From Candidatus Cybelea palsarum (GTDB taxonomy: Bacteria > Vulcanimicrobiota > Vulcanimicrobiia > Vulcanimicrobiales > Vulcanimicrobiaceae): DNA of 32,575 bases. The notes under the pieces were generated by a model, which was given only the letters and a program-made list of their open reading frames with translations, was not told the origin of the DNA and searched no databases. Positions 15,526 to 23,165 of this stretch are shown piece by piece (the stretch's first letter is position 1; the number at the start of each line of letters is the position of its first letter). The position numbers and the translations under genes were made by a program. The stretch spans positions 1-32,575 of the forward strand of contig PMUK01000200.1 of the NCBI GenBank assembly GCA_003166915.1, read 5' to 3'.

Positions 15526-16845
15526 ATGCCTAGCGCGACGCGCAACAGCAAGGGCTGCAGCGTGATCGAGCAGCGCGAAGATCTTTATGGCGCGGCGTCG
15601 CCGCAAGAGCTTGCGGCGGAGACGTACGAGAACTACAAGCGGTTCGTCAATCCACCGTTGGCGCGCGTGATGAAGCTTTCCGGATCGCCGGTCGAAGTGC
15701 GCGCGGAGGGCGCGACGATCTGGGACCAGACGGGAAAGGCGTATCTCGACTTTGCCGGCGGCTACGGCGTATTCACGCTGGGACATCGCCATCCGCGCGT
15801 CGTCGAGGCCGTGCGCAATCAGCTCGATCTCATCTCGCTCTCGGGCAAGACGATGTTCAACGTCTTGCTCGGACGCGCATCGCGGCGTCTCGCGGAGCTC
15901 GCGCCTGGCGATTTGGAGATCTCCTTTTGGTGCAACAGCGGAACCGAGGCCATCGAGGGTGCCATCAAACTTGCGCGTGCAGCTACCGGCCGCGCGAAGA
16001 TCGTCGGAACGGTCGACGCCTACCACGGCAAAACGCTCGGCGCGCTCTCCGTCAGCGGGCGCGAAACCTTTCAGTCGCCGTTTCGTCCGTTGCTCGCCGA
16101 CTCGCTCTGCATTCCCTATGGCAAAACCAGTGTGCTTGACGAAGCGCTCGCGGGCGCGGCGGCGTTTATCGTCGAGCCGGTGCAGGGCGAGGGCGGCGTC
16201 AACGTGCCGCCGCCGGGCTATCTGCGCGCCGTTCGCGAGGCATGCGATCGCAGCGGCGCCATTTTTGTTGCCGACGAAGTGCAGACGGGACTAGGGCGCT
16301 GCGGATATCGTTTTGCCTGCAATCGCGACGACGTCGTACCCGACGTTATGACGCTCGCGAAAGGCCTTTCCGGCGGCGTCGTTCCGGTCGGTGCCTTTAT
16401 CGCGCGTCCGAGCGTCTGGCACCGCGCGTTCGGGCACGCGCCGCTGCTGCATACCTCGACCTTCGGCGGCGGAGAGCTGGCATGCGCGGCGGCGCTCGCG
16501 GCCATGGATGTATTGGAAGACGAACGGCTTGCCGATCTGGCTCGCGTGCGTGGCGAGCAGTTGCTCGCCGGCGCGCGCGCGATTGCCGGCGAGTTTCCAC
16601 AGGTCGTGCGCGAGGCACGCGGTCTCGGACTGTTGGTCGGCGTGGAGCTGACGCATGAAGGTTACGGCGGGTGGATCATCCCCGAGATGCTCAAAGCCGG
16701 CGTGACCGCGGCGTGGACGCTCAACCAGCAGCGCGTCATTCGCCTCGAGCCGCCGCTGGTCGTGAGCGAAAGCGAGATCGACCGGGCGCTGCAGGCTTTG
16801 CGCGGCGGCGTTGCAACCGCTCTTGCAAAACTGGGCCCGCTGTAG
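15526..16845 (+). CDS. Class III (omega-type) aminotransferase, PLP-dependent
   Basis: 439 residues. Fold-type I aminotransferase of the ornithine/acetylornithine/putrescine group: KAYLDFAGGYGVFTLGHRHP, the phosphate-binding FWCNSGTEAIEGAIKLAR, AYHGKTLGALSVSG, IVEPVQGEGGVNVPPPGYL, the FVADEVQTGLGRCG segment with its cofactor Asp, and LAKGLSGGVVPVGAF with Lys279 as Schiff-base lysine. These enzymes move an amino group between an amine and an aldehyde or keto acid; substrate is not fixed by sequence, and putrescine-type activity is possible. GTG 15562 is an alternative start with AAGGG upstream, giving MIEQREDLYG. It heads a four-gene cassette: twelve bases to the SRPBCC gene, then an acyl-ACP-reductase-like gene whose product, if an aldehyde, could be its substrate (inference). 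Confidence 0.9.
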   Translation: MPSATRNSKGCSVIEQREDLYGAASPQELAAETYENYKRFVNPPLARVMKLSGSPVEVRAEGATIWDQTGKAYLDFAGGYGVFTLGHRHPRVVEAVRNQLDLISLSGKTMFNVLLGRASRRLAELAPGDLEISFWCNSGTEAIEGAIKLARAATGRAKIVGTVDAYHGKTLGALSVSGRETFQSPFRPLLADSLCIPYGKTSVLDEALAGAAAFIVEPVQGEGGVNVPPPGYLRAVREACDRSGAIFVADEVQTGLGRCGYRFACNRDDVVPDVMTLAKGLSGGVVPVGAFIARPSVWHRAFGHAPLLHTSTFGGGELACAAALAAMDVLEDERLADLARVRGEQLLAGARAIAGEFPQVVREARGLGLLVGVELTHEGYGGWIIPEMLKAGVTAAWTLNQQRVIRLEPPLVVSESEIDRALQALRGGVATALAKLGPL

Positions 16846-16857
16846 TCTCTGCGAGCG

Positions 16858-17301
16858 ATGCCGTATGTCGAAAGCACGATCGTGATTGACGCGCCCGCCC
16901 GCCTCGTGTACGAGCTGGCCAAAGATCAGGAGCGATTTCCCCAGTTCATGCCCGATGTCGAAACCGTGACGATTCTCGAACGCCGCCCCGATGGCGCGAT
17001 TTCGCGCTGGAAGACGCTCGTGGAAGAGGCGCCGATCGAGTGGACGGAGGAGGATCGTTTCGACGACGCCGCGCTGCGCATCGACTACAAGCTGCTTGAG
17101 GGCGATCTCGACAAGTTCGAAGGCGCATGGACGTTCGAGCACCGCGATGGCTGCACGCACGTCGTTCTCGGCGTTGATTTTGATTTCGGCGTGCCGACCC
17201 TCGCCGAGCTTATTGGACCGACGTTGGAGAAGAAGGTGCGCGAGAACAGCGAGATGATGCTCGCCGCACTCAAACGGCAAGCCGAGCAAAGCCCGCAATG
17301 A
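16858..17301 (+). CDS. SRPBCC (START/Coq10-like) lipid-binding protein
   Basis: 147 residues with the opening typical of the polyketide-cyclase/Coq10 branch of the SRPBCC fold (VESTIVIDAPARLVYELAKD, then RFPQFMPDVETVTILER). The fold encloses a hydrophobic ligand cavity and members bind lipids, quinones or polyketides; LDKFEGAWTFEHRDGCTHVV and the long final helix (LIGPTLEKKVRENSEMML) fit. No signal peptide, so it is cytoplasmic. It begins twelve bases after the aminotransferase and its stop overlaps the next start as ATGA. Beside an acyl-reductase-like gene, a role as carrier of a fatty substrate or product is an attractive but untested idea. Confidence 0.85.
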   Translation: MPYVESTIVIDAPARLVYELAKDQERFPQFMPDVETVTILERRPDGAISRWKTLVEEAPIEWTEEDRFDDAALRIDYKLLEGDLDKFEGAWTFEHRDGCTHVVLGVDFDFGVPTLAELIGPTLEKKVRENSEMMLAALKRQAEQSPQ

Positions 17302-18395
17302 ACAAGTTCTGTTTTGTCATCCATCCGCTTTCGCTCGAGGACATCGCGCGCTACGAGCCCGGCGCAAAGGGCAAAGGAGAGCCGATCCTGCGCAAGATCA
17401 TGGAGTGGATGCCACCCTACGCTGCGGTGCACGTTTCCGGCGTTCGCACGCCCGACGGGCGTGAAACCGAAGGCTGGTTCGTTGCCGCGACGCTGTTGCC
17501 CGAACAGATCGTAGAGTTTCCGCGCGAGAAGGTCTATCAACGCGTTTTGGGCGCGATCGAAATTGGCGCCCGGCTAGGAGCGCAAGTCGCCGGCTTAGGC
17601 GCCTTCACCGGCGTCGTCGGCGACGGCGGCATCACGATCAACGCGCGTTCGCCGATCCCCGTCACAACGGGAAACTCCCTGACGATTGCCGCCGGCGTTG
17701 CGAGTCTATTCCGCGGCGCCGAGGAGCTCGGCATCGATTCGCGTTCGTGCACGGCGGCCGTTATCGGCGCAACGGGTTCCATCGGCGCCGCCTGCGTACA
17801 GCTCATCGCACCGAAGGTGGAGCGTCTCATCCTGGTAGCGCGTAACGAAACGCGTTTGCGCAAGTTTTACGAGCAAATCGGCGGCGCGTTGCCATGTGCG
17901 GGAGAGTACACGACCGACGTCGCAAGCGCGGTGCGGGGAGCGCAACTCATTCTTACGGCGACCAGCTCCACGCAAGACGTCATCGAGCCCGAGGATCTGC
18001 AAATCGGCGCGGTGGTCTGCGAGCTCTCGCTGCCACACGACGTAAGCCGCCGCGTTGCTGCCGAGCGGCCCGACGTGCTCGTGGTCGAGGGCGGAAACAT
18101 GCGCGTACCCGGAAATCCGCGTTTCGAGCGCGTCCGCGAGCCGGGAACGGAGTTCGATTTGAATCTCCCGGCGCGCACGGCGCTGGCATGCATGAGCGAG
18201 ACGATGATTTTGGCGCTCGAAGGGCGGCTCGAGCCGTACACGCTTGGGCGCGGCATCAAGCTCGAGAAGGTGATCGAGATCGAGGCGATGGCGGCGCGCT
18301 GTGGTTTTGAGCTCGCTGACATGCGCGCCTTCGATGCTGCGGTCACACCCGAGAAGATCGCCGCCATCCGTGCAGCCGCCAGAGCGTTTGCGTGA
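17298..18395 (+). CDS. Homologue of cyanobacterial long-chain acyl-ACP reductase (AAR-like)
   Basis: 365 residues, close to the 340 of cyanobacterial AAR, the enzyme that reduces fatty acyl-ACP to a fatty aldehyde with NADPH. Shared landmarks, from memory of AAR: the opening FCFVIHPLSLEDIARYEP, the mid segment LGAQVAGLGAFTGVVGDGG, TTGNSLTIAAGV (123-134), the Rossmann glycine motif AVIGATGSIGAACVQLI (154-170) with LVARNETRL, and ALACMSETMILALEGRLEPY, whose Cys298 aligns with the thioester Cys of AAR. The end LGRGIKLEKVIEIEAMAARC also fits. Related proteins outside cyanobacteria are often labelled shikimate-dehydrogenase-like because of the Rossmann part. It overlaps both neighbours (ATGA before, GTGA after), so this is one translational unit. 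Substrate unknown; acyl-thioester reduction is inferred. Confidence 0.72.
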   Translation: MNKFCFVIHPLSLEDIARYEPGAKGKGEPILRKIMEWMPPYAAVHVSGVRTPDGRETEGWFVAATLLPEQIVEFPREKVYQRVLGAIEIGARLGAQVAGLGAFTGVVGDGGITINARSPIPVTTGNSLTIAAGVASLFRGAEELGIDSRSCTAAVIGATGSIGAACVQLIAPKVERLILVARNETRLRKFYEQIGGALPCAGEYTTDVASAVRGAQLILTATSSTQDVIEPEDLQIGAVVCELSLPHDVSRRVAAERPDVLVVEGGNMRVPGNPRFERVREPGTEFDLNLPARTALACMSETMILALEGRLEPYTLGRGIKLEKVIEIEAMAARCGFELADMRAFDAAVTPEKIAAIRAAARAFA

Positions 18396-19309
18396 AGCGA
18401 GTCGTTTCGGTCTCGCTCGGCTCGAGCAGCCGCGATCATCGCGCCAGCGTAACGTTCCTCGGTGAGGAGTTCGACATCTCGCGCGTCGGAACGGACGGCA
18501 AGCTCGATGCCGCCCTTGCGATGGTGCGCGAGCTCGACGGTCACGTCGATGCAATCGGTCTGGGCGGCATCGACGTCTACCTTTACGCCGGACGCCATCG
18601 TTATGCACTGCGCGACGGATTAAGGTTGCTCGAAGCCGCGAAGATCACGCCGATCGTCGACGGAAGCGGCTTGAAGAACACGCTGGAACGCGAAGCGGTC
18701 GCCTTCATGCAGCGCGATCTCGGCATCGATCTGCGTGGGAAACGCGTGCTGATGGTTAGCGCGCTGGATCGGTTCGGTATGGCGCAGGCACTCGTCGATG
18801 CCGGTGCCGACGTGCTCTTCGGCGACTTCATCTTCGCGCTCGACAAGGACATGCCGGTGCGCGGTCTTGCGGAGTTTGAAGAGCTCGCCGAAAAGTATCT
18901 TCCCGACGCGTGCAAGTTGCCGTTTCAATTCTTCTACCCGACCGGCAAGAAGCAAGAGAAGCCGCCGGAGCCAAAATATCCGCAGTACTACGAACAGGCC
19001 GAGATTATCGCCGGCGACTTTCACTTCATGCGCCAATTTATGCCCGACCGGCTCGACGGAAAGATCGTTCTGACGAACACCGTCACGGCAGGCAACGTCG
19101 AAGATCTGGCGGTGCGCGGCGTCAAGATGCTGATCACAACGACGCCAGAGATCGCGGGCCGATCGTTCGGAACCAACGTCTTGGAAGCGGCGCTGTTAGC
19201 CTTGCTTGGCAAGGCCTGGAGCGACGTCGTTCCCGCTGATTATGAAGGCTTGCTGCACGAGCTGCGGCTTAAGCCTCGCGTCGTACGCCTGGCCTCCGTG
19301 TCATCCTGA
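18392..19309 (+). CDS. Conserved protein of unknown function (often labelled quinate 5-dehydrogenase-like)
   Basis: 305 residues from a GTG that overlaps the previous stop. I recognise the family only as one that in other bacteria is labelled quinate dehydrogenase-like and tends to sit beside the AAR-like gene; no enzymatic proof is known to me. Visible blocks are VSLGSSSRDHRASVTFLGEE, AIGLGGIDVYLYAGRHRYAL, PIVDGSGLKNTLEREAVAFM, a Rossmann-like VLMVSALDRFGMAQALVDAG, and NTVTAGNVEDLAVRGVKMLI followed by TTTPEIAGRSFGTNVLEAAL. The glycine pattern is not a standard NAD motif. No membrane segment. It is the last gene of the cassette, and tight coupling implies a shared task with the AAR-like reductase. 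The stop lies within a TGTCATCCTGAGG repeat-like sequence. Confidence 0.7.
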   Translation: MKRVVSVSLGSSSRDHRASVTFLGEEFDISRVGTDGKLDAALAMVRELDGHVDAIGLGGIDVYLYAGRHRYALRDGLRLLEAAKITPIVDGSGLKNTLEREAVAFMQRDLGIDLRGKRVLMVSALDRFGMAQALVDAGADVLFGDFIFALDKDMPVRGLAEFEELAEKYLPDACKLPFQFFYPTGKKQEKPPEPKYPQYYEQAEIIAGDFHFMRQFMPDRLDGKIVLTNTVTAGNVEDLAVRGVKMLITTTPEIAGRSFGTNVLEAALLALLGKAWSDVVPADYEGLLHELRLKPRVVRLASVSS

Positions 19310-19364
19310 GGTCGCCCGGGTATAGAAGGCCTTCCAGCGAGCCGCTGAGAACAAACCGCGCCAG

Positions 19365-19414
19365 CGTTCGCAAGAACGTAGGAGATTGCTGTGGGGCCTC
19401 GGGTCACGAGCCCC
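19365..19414 (+). promoter_or_regulatory. Structured leader of greA
   Basis: Two hairpins precede greA. CGTTC-GCAA-GAACG (19365-19378) closes a GNRA tetraloop. GGGGC-c-TCG pairs with CGAGCCCC (19393-19414, one bulged C). GAGG and the TTG start follow within 16 bases. No T-run follows the second stem, so it is more likely an RNA-structure or translation-control element than a terminator. Confidence 0.35.
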
Positions 19415-19428
19415 CGTGAGGTTCTAGG

Positions 19429-19938
19429 TTGAACGACAAAGAGATCGTGCTAACTCCCGAAGGTCTGGTGAAGCTGGAGCAGGAGCTCGACGAGCTGCGG
19501 AGCGTCCATCGGCGCGAAGTGAACGACCGCATTCGCCAAGCGAAAGAGTACGGCGATTTGAGCGAAAACGCCGAATACGAAGACGCTAAACAGGAGCAGG
19601 CGTTCATCGAGGGGCGCATTCTCAAGCTCGAGGCGATGATCCGCAATGCCCGGCTCATCGACGAGTCCGAGTACGTAGCCGATGAAGTCCATTTCGGCGC
19701 GGTCGTCAAGGTGCGAGAGCTCAAGAAGAACGAGCCGTACGAGTTTTCGATCGTTGGGTCGGCCGAGGCCGATCCGGCAAATCATCGAATCTCCAACGAA
19801 TCTCCATTGGGCCGCGCGCTCATAGGCCACAAAAAAGGCACGACCGTTGACGTCGCTACGCCGCGCGGGTTGGTCAAATACAAGATCGAGTCGATCAAGA
19901 GCAGCGCACCGAAGAAGGCCGCAAAGAAGGCGTCGTAA
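19429..19938 (+). CDS. greA: Transcript cleavage factor GreA
   Basis: 169 residues, about ten longer than usual because of a lysine/alanine tail (KKAAKKAS). GreA enters the RNA polymerase secondary channel and triggers cleavage of backtracked RNA. The N-terminal coiled coil carries the tip motif YGDLSENAEYEDAKQEQ with the two acidic catalytic residues (Asp43 and Glu46). The C-terminal FKBP-like domain shows YEFSIVGSAEADP, ISNESPLGRALIGHKKG and TVDVATPRGLVKYKI. The start is TTG, with GAGG seven bases upstream. Two bases separate its stop from the lysS start. Confidence 0.95.
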   Translation: MNDKEIVLTPEGLVKLEQELDELRSVHRREVNDRIRQAKEYGDLSENAEYEDAKQEQAFIEGRILKLEAMIRNARLIDESEYVADEVHFGAVVKVRELKKNEPYEFSIVGSAEADPANHRISNESPLGRALIGHKKGTTVDVATPRGLVKYKIESIKSSAPKKAAKKAS

Positions 19939-19940
19939 GT

Positions 19941-21437
19941 TTGGAGGAGTTCGGGAAGACCGAAGCGGCACTCATAGCGGCCAGACGCGAGAATCTGGCC
20001 GCTTTGCGTTCGCGGAACAAAGATCCGTTCGCGCAACGCCGCTGTGAAGTGAATGCGACTGCGGACGAGCTGGTCGCGCGCTACGCGTTTCTCGTGCCGG
20101 GCCAAGACGCGTCGGCCGAGGGCTGGAGCCTAGCGGGGCGCCTTCTCTCCAAGCGCACGATGGGCAAGACCGTCTTCGCCGACCTCGCGGATCGCACCGG
20201 ACGCCTGCAAATTTATATCCGCAAACAAGACGTCGGAGACGAGGCCTTCGCCGACTGGGCCGATCTCGACCGAGGCGATCTGCTTGGCGTGCGGGGCTAC
20301 ATGTTTCGCTCGAAGATGGGTGAGCTCACGCTCCACGTGACCTCCTTCGTTGCGATCGGTAAGGCGTTGATGCCGTTGCCCGATAAGTGGCATGGCTTGC
20401 AGGACGTTGAGAAGCGCTACCGCCAGCGTTACGTCGACATGATCGTCAACCCCGACGTGCGGGACACGATGATCATGCGCAGCCGTTTGATCGCGGAGAT
20501 GCGCCGCTTCATCGACGAACGTGGTTTTTACGAAGTCGAGACGCCGACGTTGCTGCACGTCGCAGGCGGCGCGGCCGCCAGGCCCTTCGTAGCTCATTGC
20601 AACGCGCTCGATCAGGAGATGCAGTTGCGCATCGCGACGGAGCTGAATCTGAAGCGGTTGATCGTCGGCGGAATGGAGCGAGTCTACGAGATCGGCCGCA
20701 TCTTCCGCAACGAAGGGATCGACACGACGCACAATCCCGAGTTCACGATGCTAGAGCTTTACGCCGCATACTGGGACGTCTCCGACATGATGGATTTCAA
20801 CGAGGCGCTGATCGCGCATCTCGTCTCTACCGTTACCGGCGGCGGTACCGATCTGCCGCACGGCGACGGACCGATCTCGTTTACGCGTCCCTTCGCGCGC
20901 ATCGAGTATCTCGATGCGATGGCGCAGTATAGTGACGGCAAGTACACGCGCGATGTGCTGCTCGATCCGGCGGGCGCGCAGGCGATCGCGCACGAGCTCG
21001 GACTGCCCCGTTCGCCCACGCATGGTCACGCGCTCGACAAAATCTTCGAGCGCGTGCTCGAACCGCATCTCGTCGCGCCGACGTTCGTTACCGGATACCC
21101 CGTCGCGATTTCTCCGCTGGCCAAGCGCCGTGCCGGCGACCCGGAGATCACCGATCGCTACGAGCTATTTTGCGCCCGTATGGAGATTTCCAACGCATTC
21201 ACGGAGCTCAACGACCCCGACGATCAGCGCGCGCGTTTCGAAGCGCAGGTCGCCGAGCGCATCTCCGGAGACGAAGAGATCCCCGACCCCGATTGGGATT
21301 TCGTCCGAGCCCTCGAATACGGCATGCCGCCGACGGCGGGAATCGGAATTGGCGTCGATCGTCTCGTCATGCTTCTGACCGGCCAGCGCTCGATCCGCGA
21401 CGTGCTGCTCTTTCCGCTCCAACGCCAGCACGGCTGA
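19941..21437 (+). CDS. lysS: Lysyl-tRNA synthetase, class II
   Basis: 498 residues, standard length. Charges tRNA-Lys. An OB-fold anticodon domain lies at about 50-150 (LSKRTMGKTVFADLADRTGR). Class II motif 1 is RYVDMIVNPDVRDTMIMRSR followed by IDERGFYEVETPTLLHVAGG; motif 2 is RVYEIGRIFRNEGIDTTHNP with EFTMLELYAAYWD; motif 3 is GIGIGVDRLVMLLTGQRSIR, ending DVLLFPLQ. The start is a TTG two bases after greA with no clear ribosome-binding site, so coupling to greA is likely. Nothing unusual in the catalytic residues that I can see. Confidence 0.95.
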   Translation: MEEFGKTEAALIAARRENLAALRSRNKDPFAQRRCEVNATADELVARYAFLVPGQDASAEGWSLAGRLLSKRTMGKTVFADLADRTGRLQIYIRKQDVGDEAFADWADLDRGDLLGVRGYMFRSKMGELTLHVTSFVAIGKALMPLPDKWHGLQDVEKRYRQRYVDMIVNPDVRDTMIMRSRLIAEMRRFIDERGFYEVETPTLLHVAGGAAARPFVAHCNALDQEMQLRIATELNLKRLIVGGMERVYEIGRIFRNEGIDTTHNPEFTMLELYAAYWDVSDMMDFNEALIAHLVSTVTGGGTDLPHGDGPISFTRPFARIEYLDAMAQYSDGKYTRDVLLDPAGAQAIAHELGLPRSPTHGHALDKIFERVLEPHLVAPTFVTGYPVAISPLAKRRAGDPEITDRYELFCARMEISNAFTELNDPDDQRARFEAQVAERISGDEEIPDPDWDFVRALEYGMPPTAGIGIGVDRLVMLLTGQRSIRDVLLFPLQRQHG

Positions 21438-21459
21438 CGTCGCGCGCACCCATCTTCGG

Positions 21460-22236
21460 CTGACCATCGAGTACGACGGAAGCGAGTTTTGCGGCTTCCA
21501 ATGGCAACCCGTGGACCGGACGGTCGCGGCCGTCTTGGAAAAGGCGCTGTCCCGCCTCTTTGACGAGCCGGTCAAAGTGACGGCCGCGGGAAGGACCGAC
21601 AGTGGCGTGCATGCCAGCGGCCAGGTCGTCTCGCTCGCAACGGGCGCCGCCTTTCCTTTCGACCGGCTGGCTCTTGCGCTTAATGCTGTGCTTCCGGCCG
21701 ATTGCTCGGTCCGCGAGGCGGCCGTCGTGGAGGCCGGCTTTTCGGCCCGATTCTCCGCCTCGCGACGGACCTACATCTATGCGATTGCGTCCCGGCCGCA
21801 GCGCGACGCCCTGACGTCTCGCTACGCCTGGCACGTTCCTGAACCGTTGGAAGTCAACCCGATGCGCGCCGCCGCTGCCCAGGTCGTCGGCGAACACGAT
21901 TTCCGGTCGTTCTGCTCGGTCTTGCCTGTGGGACGATCAAACGAGGCGCGCTCGACCGTGCGGAGCATCTACCGCTTCACGATCGAGCCGCGCGTCGGGC
22001 TCCTTCGGCTCGAGATCACCGCGAGCGGCTTCCTGCACCGCATGGCCCGCTCGCTGGTGGGGACGCTGGTAGAGGTGGGGAGCGGGCGTTGCTCGGGCGA
22101 CCTTGCCGGGATCCTGGCGGCGGCCGATCGCTCCGCGGCGGGGCCTATCGCGCCCGCCCACGGCCTGTATTTGGCCGGGGTCCGCTATGACGACGGCTAC
22201 GACTCGTTCGCCGAGCCGCCGATCCTCTGCCGGTGA
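21460..22236 (+). CDS. truA: tRNA pseudouridine(38-40) synthase, start codon uncertain
   Basis: About 258 residues. TruA makes pseudouridine at positions 38-40 of many tRNAs. The catalytic Asp is in AAGRTDSGVHASGQ (residue 47 in this numbering) and ASGFLHRMARSLVGTLVEVG is typical of the C-terminal half. The conserved N-terminus, LTIEYDGSEFCGFQWQP, lies upstream of the first GTG (21511). In its frame there is no ATG, GTG or TTG back to a TGA at 21376-21378, so translation must begin at a near-cognate codon. CTG 21460 is the best fit to the family, 22 bases after the lysS stop, possibly by reinitiation. A GTG 21511 start would remove that conserved strand. Confidence 0.88.
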   Translation: MTIEYDGSEFCGFQWQPVDRTVAAVLEKALSRLFDEPVKVTAAGRTDSGVHASGQVVSLATGAAFPFDRLALALNAVLPADCSVREAAVVEAGFSARFSASRRTYIYAIASRPQRDALTSRYAWHVPEPLEVNPMRAAAAQVVGEHDFRSFCSVLPVGRSNEARSTVRSIYRFTIEPRVGLLRLEITASGFLHRMARSLVGTLVEVGSGRCSGDLAGILAAADRSAAGPIAPAHGLYLAGVRYDDGYDSFAEPPILCR

Positions 22237-22287
22237 CGCGTGGCGCTCCTTGACTGGGGGCGGGCTTTCCCGTAAGCTACGTTGGTT

Positions 22288-22713
22288 GTGCGCACGTACC
22301 AGCAGAAAACCGCGGAGACCGAACATCGTTGGTATGTCGTCGACGCCGCGGGACAGCGTCTCGGGACGCTTGCCGTGCGAATTGCGCGCGCGCTTTCGGG
22401 CAAACACAAGCCGACCTGGACGCCGCACATCGATGACGGCGACCACGTGATCGTGCTCAACGCCGAAAAAGTCGAGCTGGGTGGGAAGAAGTGGGACCAG
22501 AAGCTTTACTATCGCCACAGTAACTATCCGGGCGGCCTGAGGGTGCAAACGGCGCGGGAAATCGCCGACAAGCATCCGGAACGGCTGGTCGAGAAGGCCG
22601 TGCGTGGAATGCTTGCGGGCAATCGCATGCGCGACGTGCAGCTGCGCCGCTTGAGCGTTTATACGGGCGCCGAGCATCCTCACGACGCACAGCAGCCGTC
22701 GTCATTGCCGTAG
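22288..22713 (+). CDS. rplM: Large-subunit ribosomal protein L13
   Basis: 141 residues. L13 is an early-assembly protein of the 50S subunit. From GTG 22288 the protein begins MRTYQQKTAETEHRWYVVDA, exactly as L13 usually does (MRTY...W.V.DA), so this start is preferred over TTG 22282. Also typical are LGTLAVRIARALSGKHKP, HVIVLNAEKVELGGKKW and PERLVEKAVRGMLAGN. No Shine-Dalgarno is evident; the 51 bases after truA may hold the rplM-rpsI promoter. Followed by rpsI nine bases later, the standard operon. Confidence 0.95.
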   Translation: MRTYQQKTAETEHRWYVVDAAGQRLGTLAVRIARALSGKHKPTWTPHIDDGDHVIVLNAEKVELGGKKWDQKLYYRHSNYPGGLRVQTAREIADKHPERLVEKAVRGMLAGNRMRDVQLRRLSVYTGAEHPHDAQQPSSLP

Positions 22714-22722
22714 GAGCATTGT

Positions 22723-23121
22723 TTGAACGAGCCTATCGAAGTAGTTCAATCGACCGGGCGCCGCAAACGCGCCGTCGCCCGCGTCAAGCTGATGCTCGGC
22801 CAAGGCATCATTACCGTCAACAACAAGCCGATCGACGAATATTTTTCGCGTCCCCAGTTGCTGCAGATCGTGCGCCAGCCGCTCGAAGCAACGCAGAGCG
22901 TTTCGCGCTTCGACGTCCGCGTTAAGGCCGAAGGCGGAGGCGTGACGGGCCAAGCGGGCGCGATTCGTCACGGCATCGCTCGCGCGCTGGTCGAAATGGA
23001 CGAGTCGCTCAAAGAGACGATGCGAAAGAACGGCTTCCTCACGCGCGATCCGCGCGAAAAGGAATCGAAAAAGTACGGCCGCAAGCGCGCCCGTAAACGT
23101 TTCCAATACAGCAAACGCTAA
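22723..23121 (+). CDS. rpsI: Small-subunit ribosomal protein S9
   Basis: 132 residues, normal size. S9 reaches into the ribosomal P site with its basic C-terminal tail, here KKYGRKRARKRFQYSKR, the expected ending. STGRRKRAVARVKLM, GQGIITVNNKPIDEYF and GGGVTGQAGAIRHGIARALV are diagnostic. It starts at TTG with AGGAG seven bases upstream. The next gene begins close behind, apparently without a normal start codon. Confidence 0.96.
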   Translation: MNEPIEVVQSTGRRKRAVARVKLMLGQGIITVNNKPIDEYFSRPQLLQIVRQPLEATQSVSRFDVRVKAEGGGVTGQAGAIRHGIARALVEMDESLKETMRKNGFLTRDPREKESKKYGRKRARKRFQYSKR

Positions 23122-23165
23122 AGCGTAGCCTCAAGCTCGCGGCGATTGCGCTGGGCGCGGTCGCA

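Noticed and set aside
17298-18395. AAR-like gene called as shikimate dehydrogenase
   Set aside because: Only the Rossmann core agrees; the N-terminal half and the C-terminal ALACMSETM region match acyl-ACP reductase rather than AroE, and no shikimate-site motif is seen.
19365-19378. GTTC-GCAA-GAAC as a second LexA box before greA
   Set aside because: The half-sites are in the inverse order (GTTC-N4-GAAC, not GAAC-N4-GTTC); it is a tetraloop hairpin instead.
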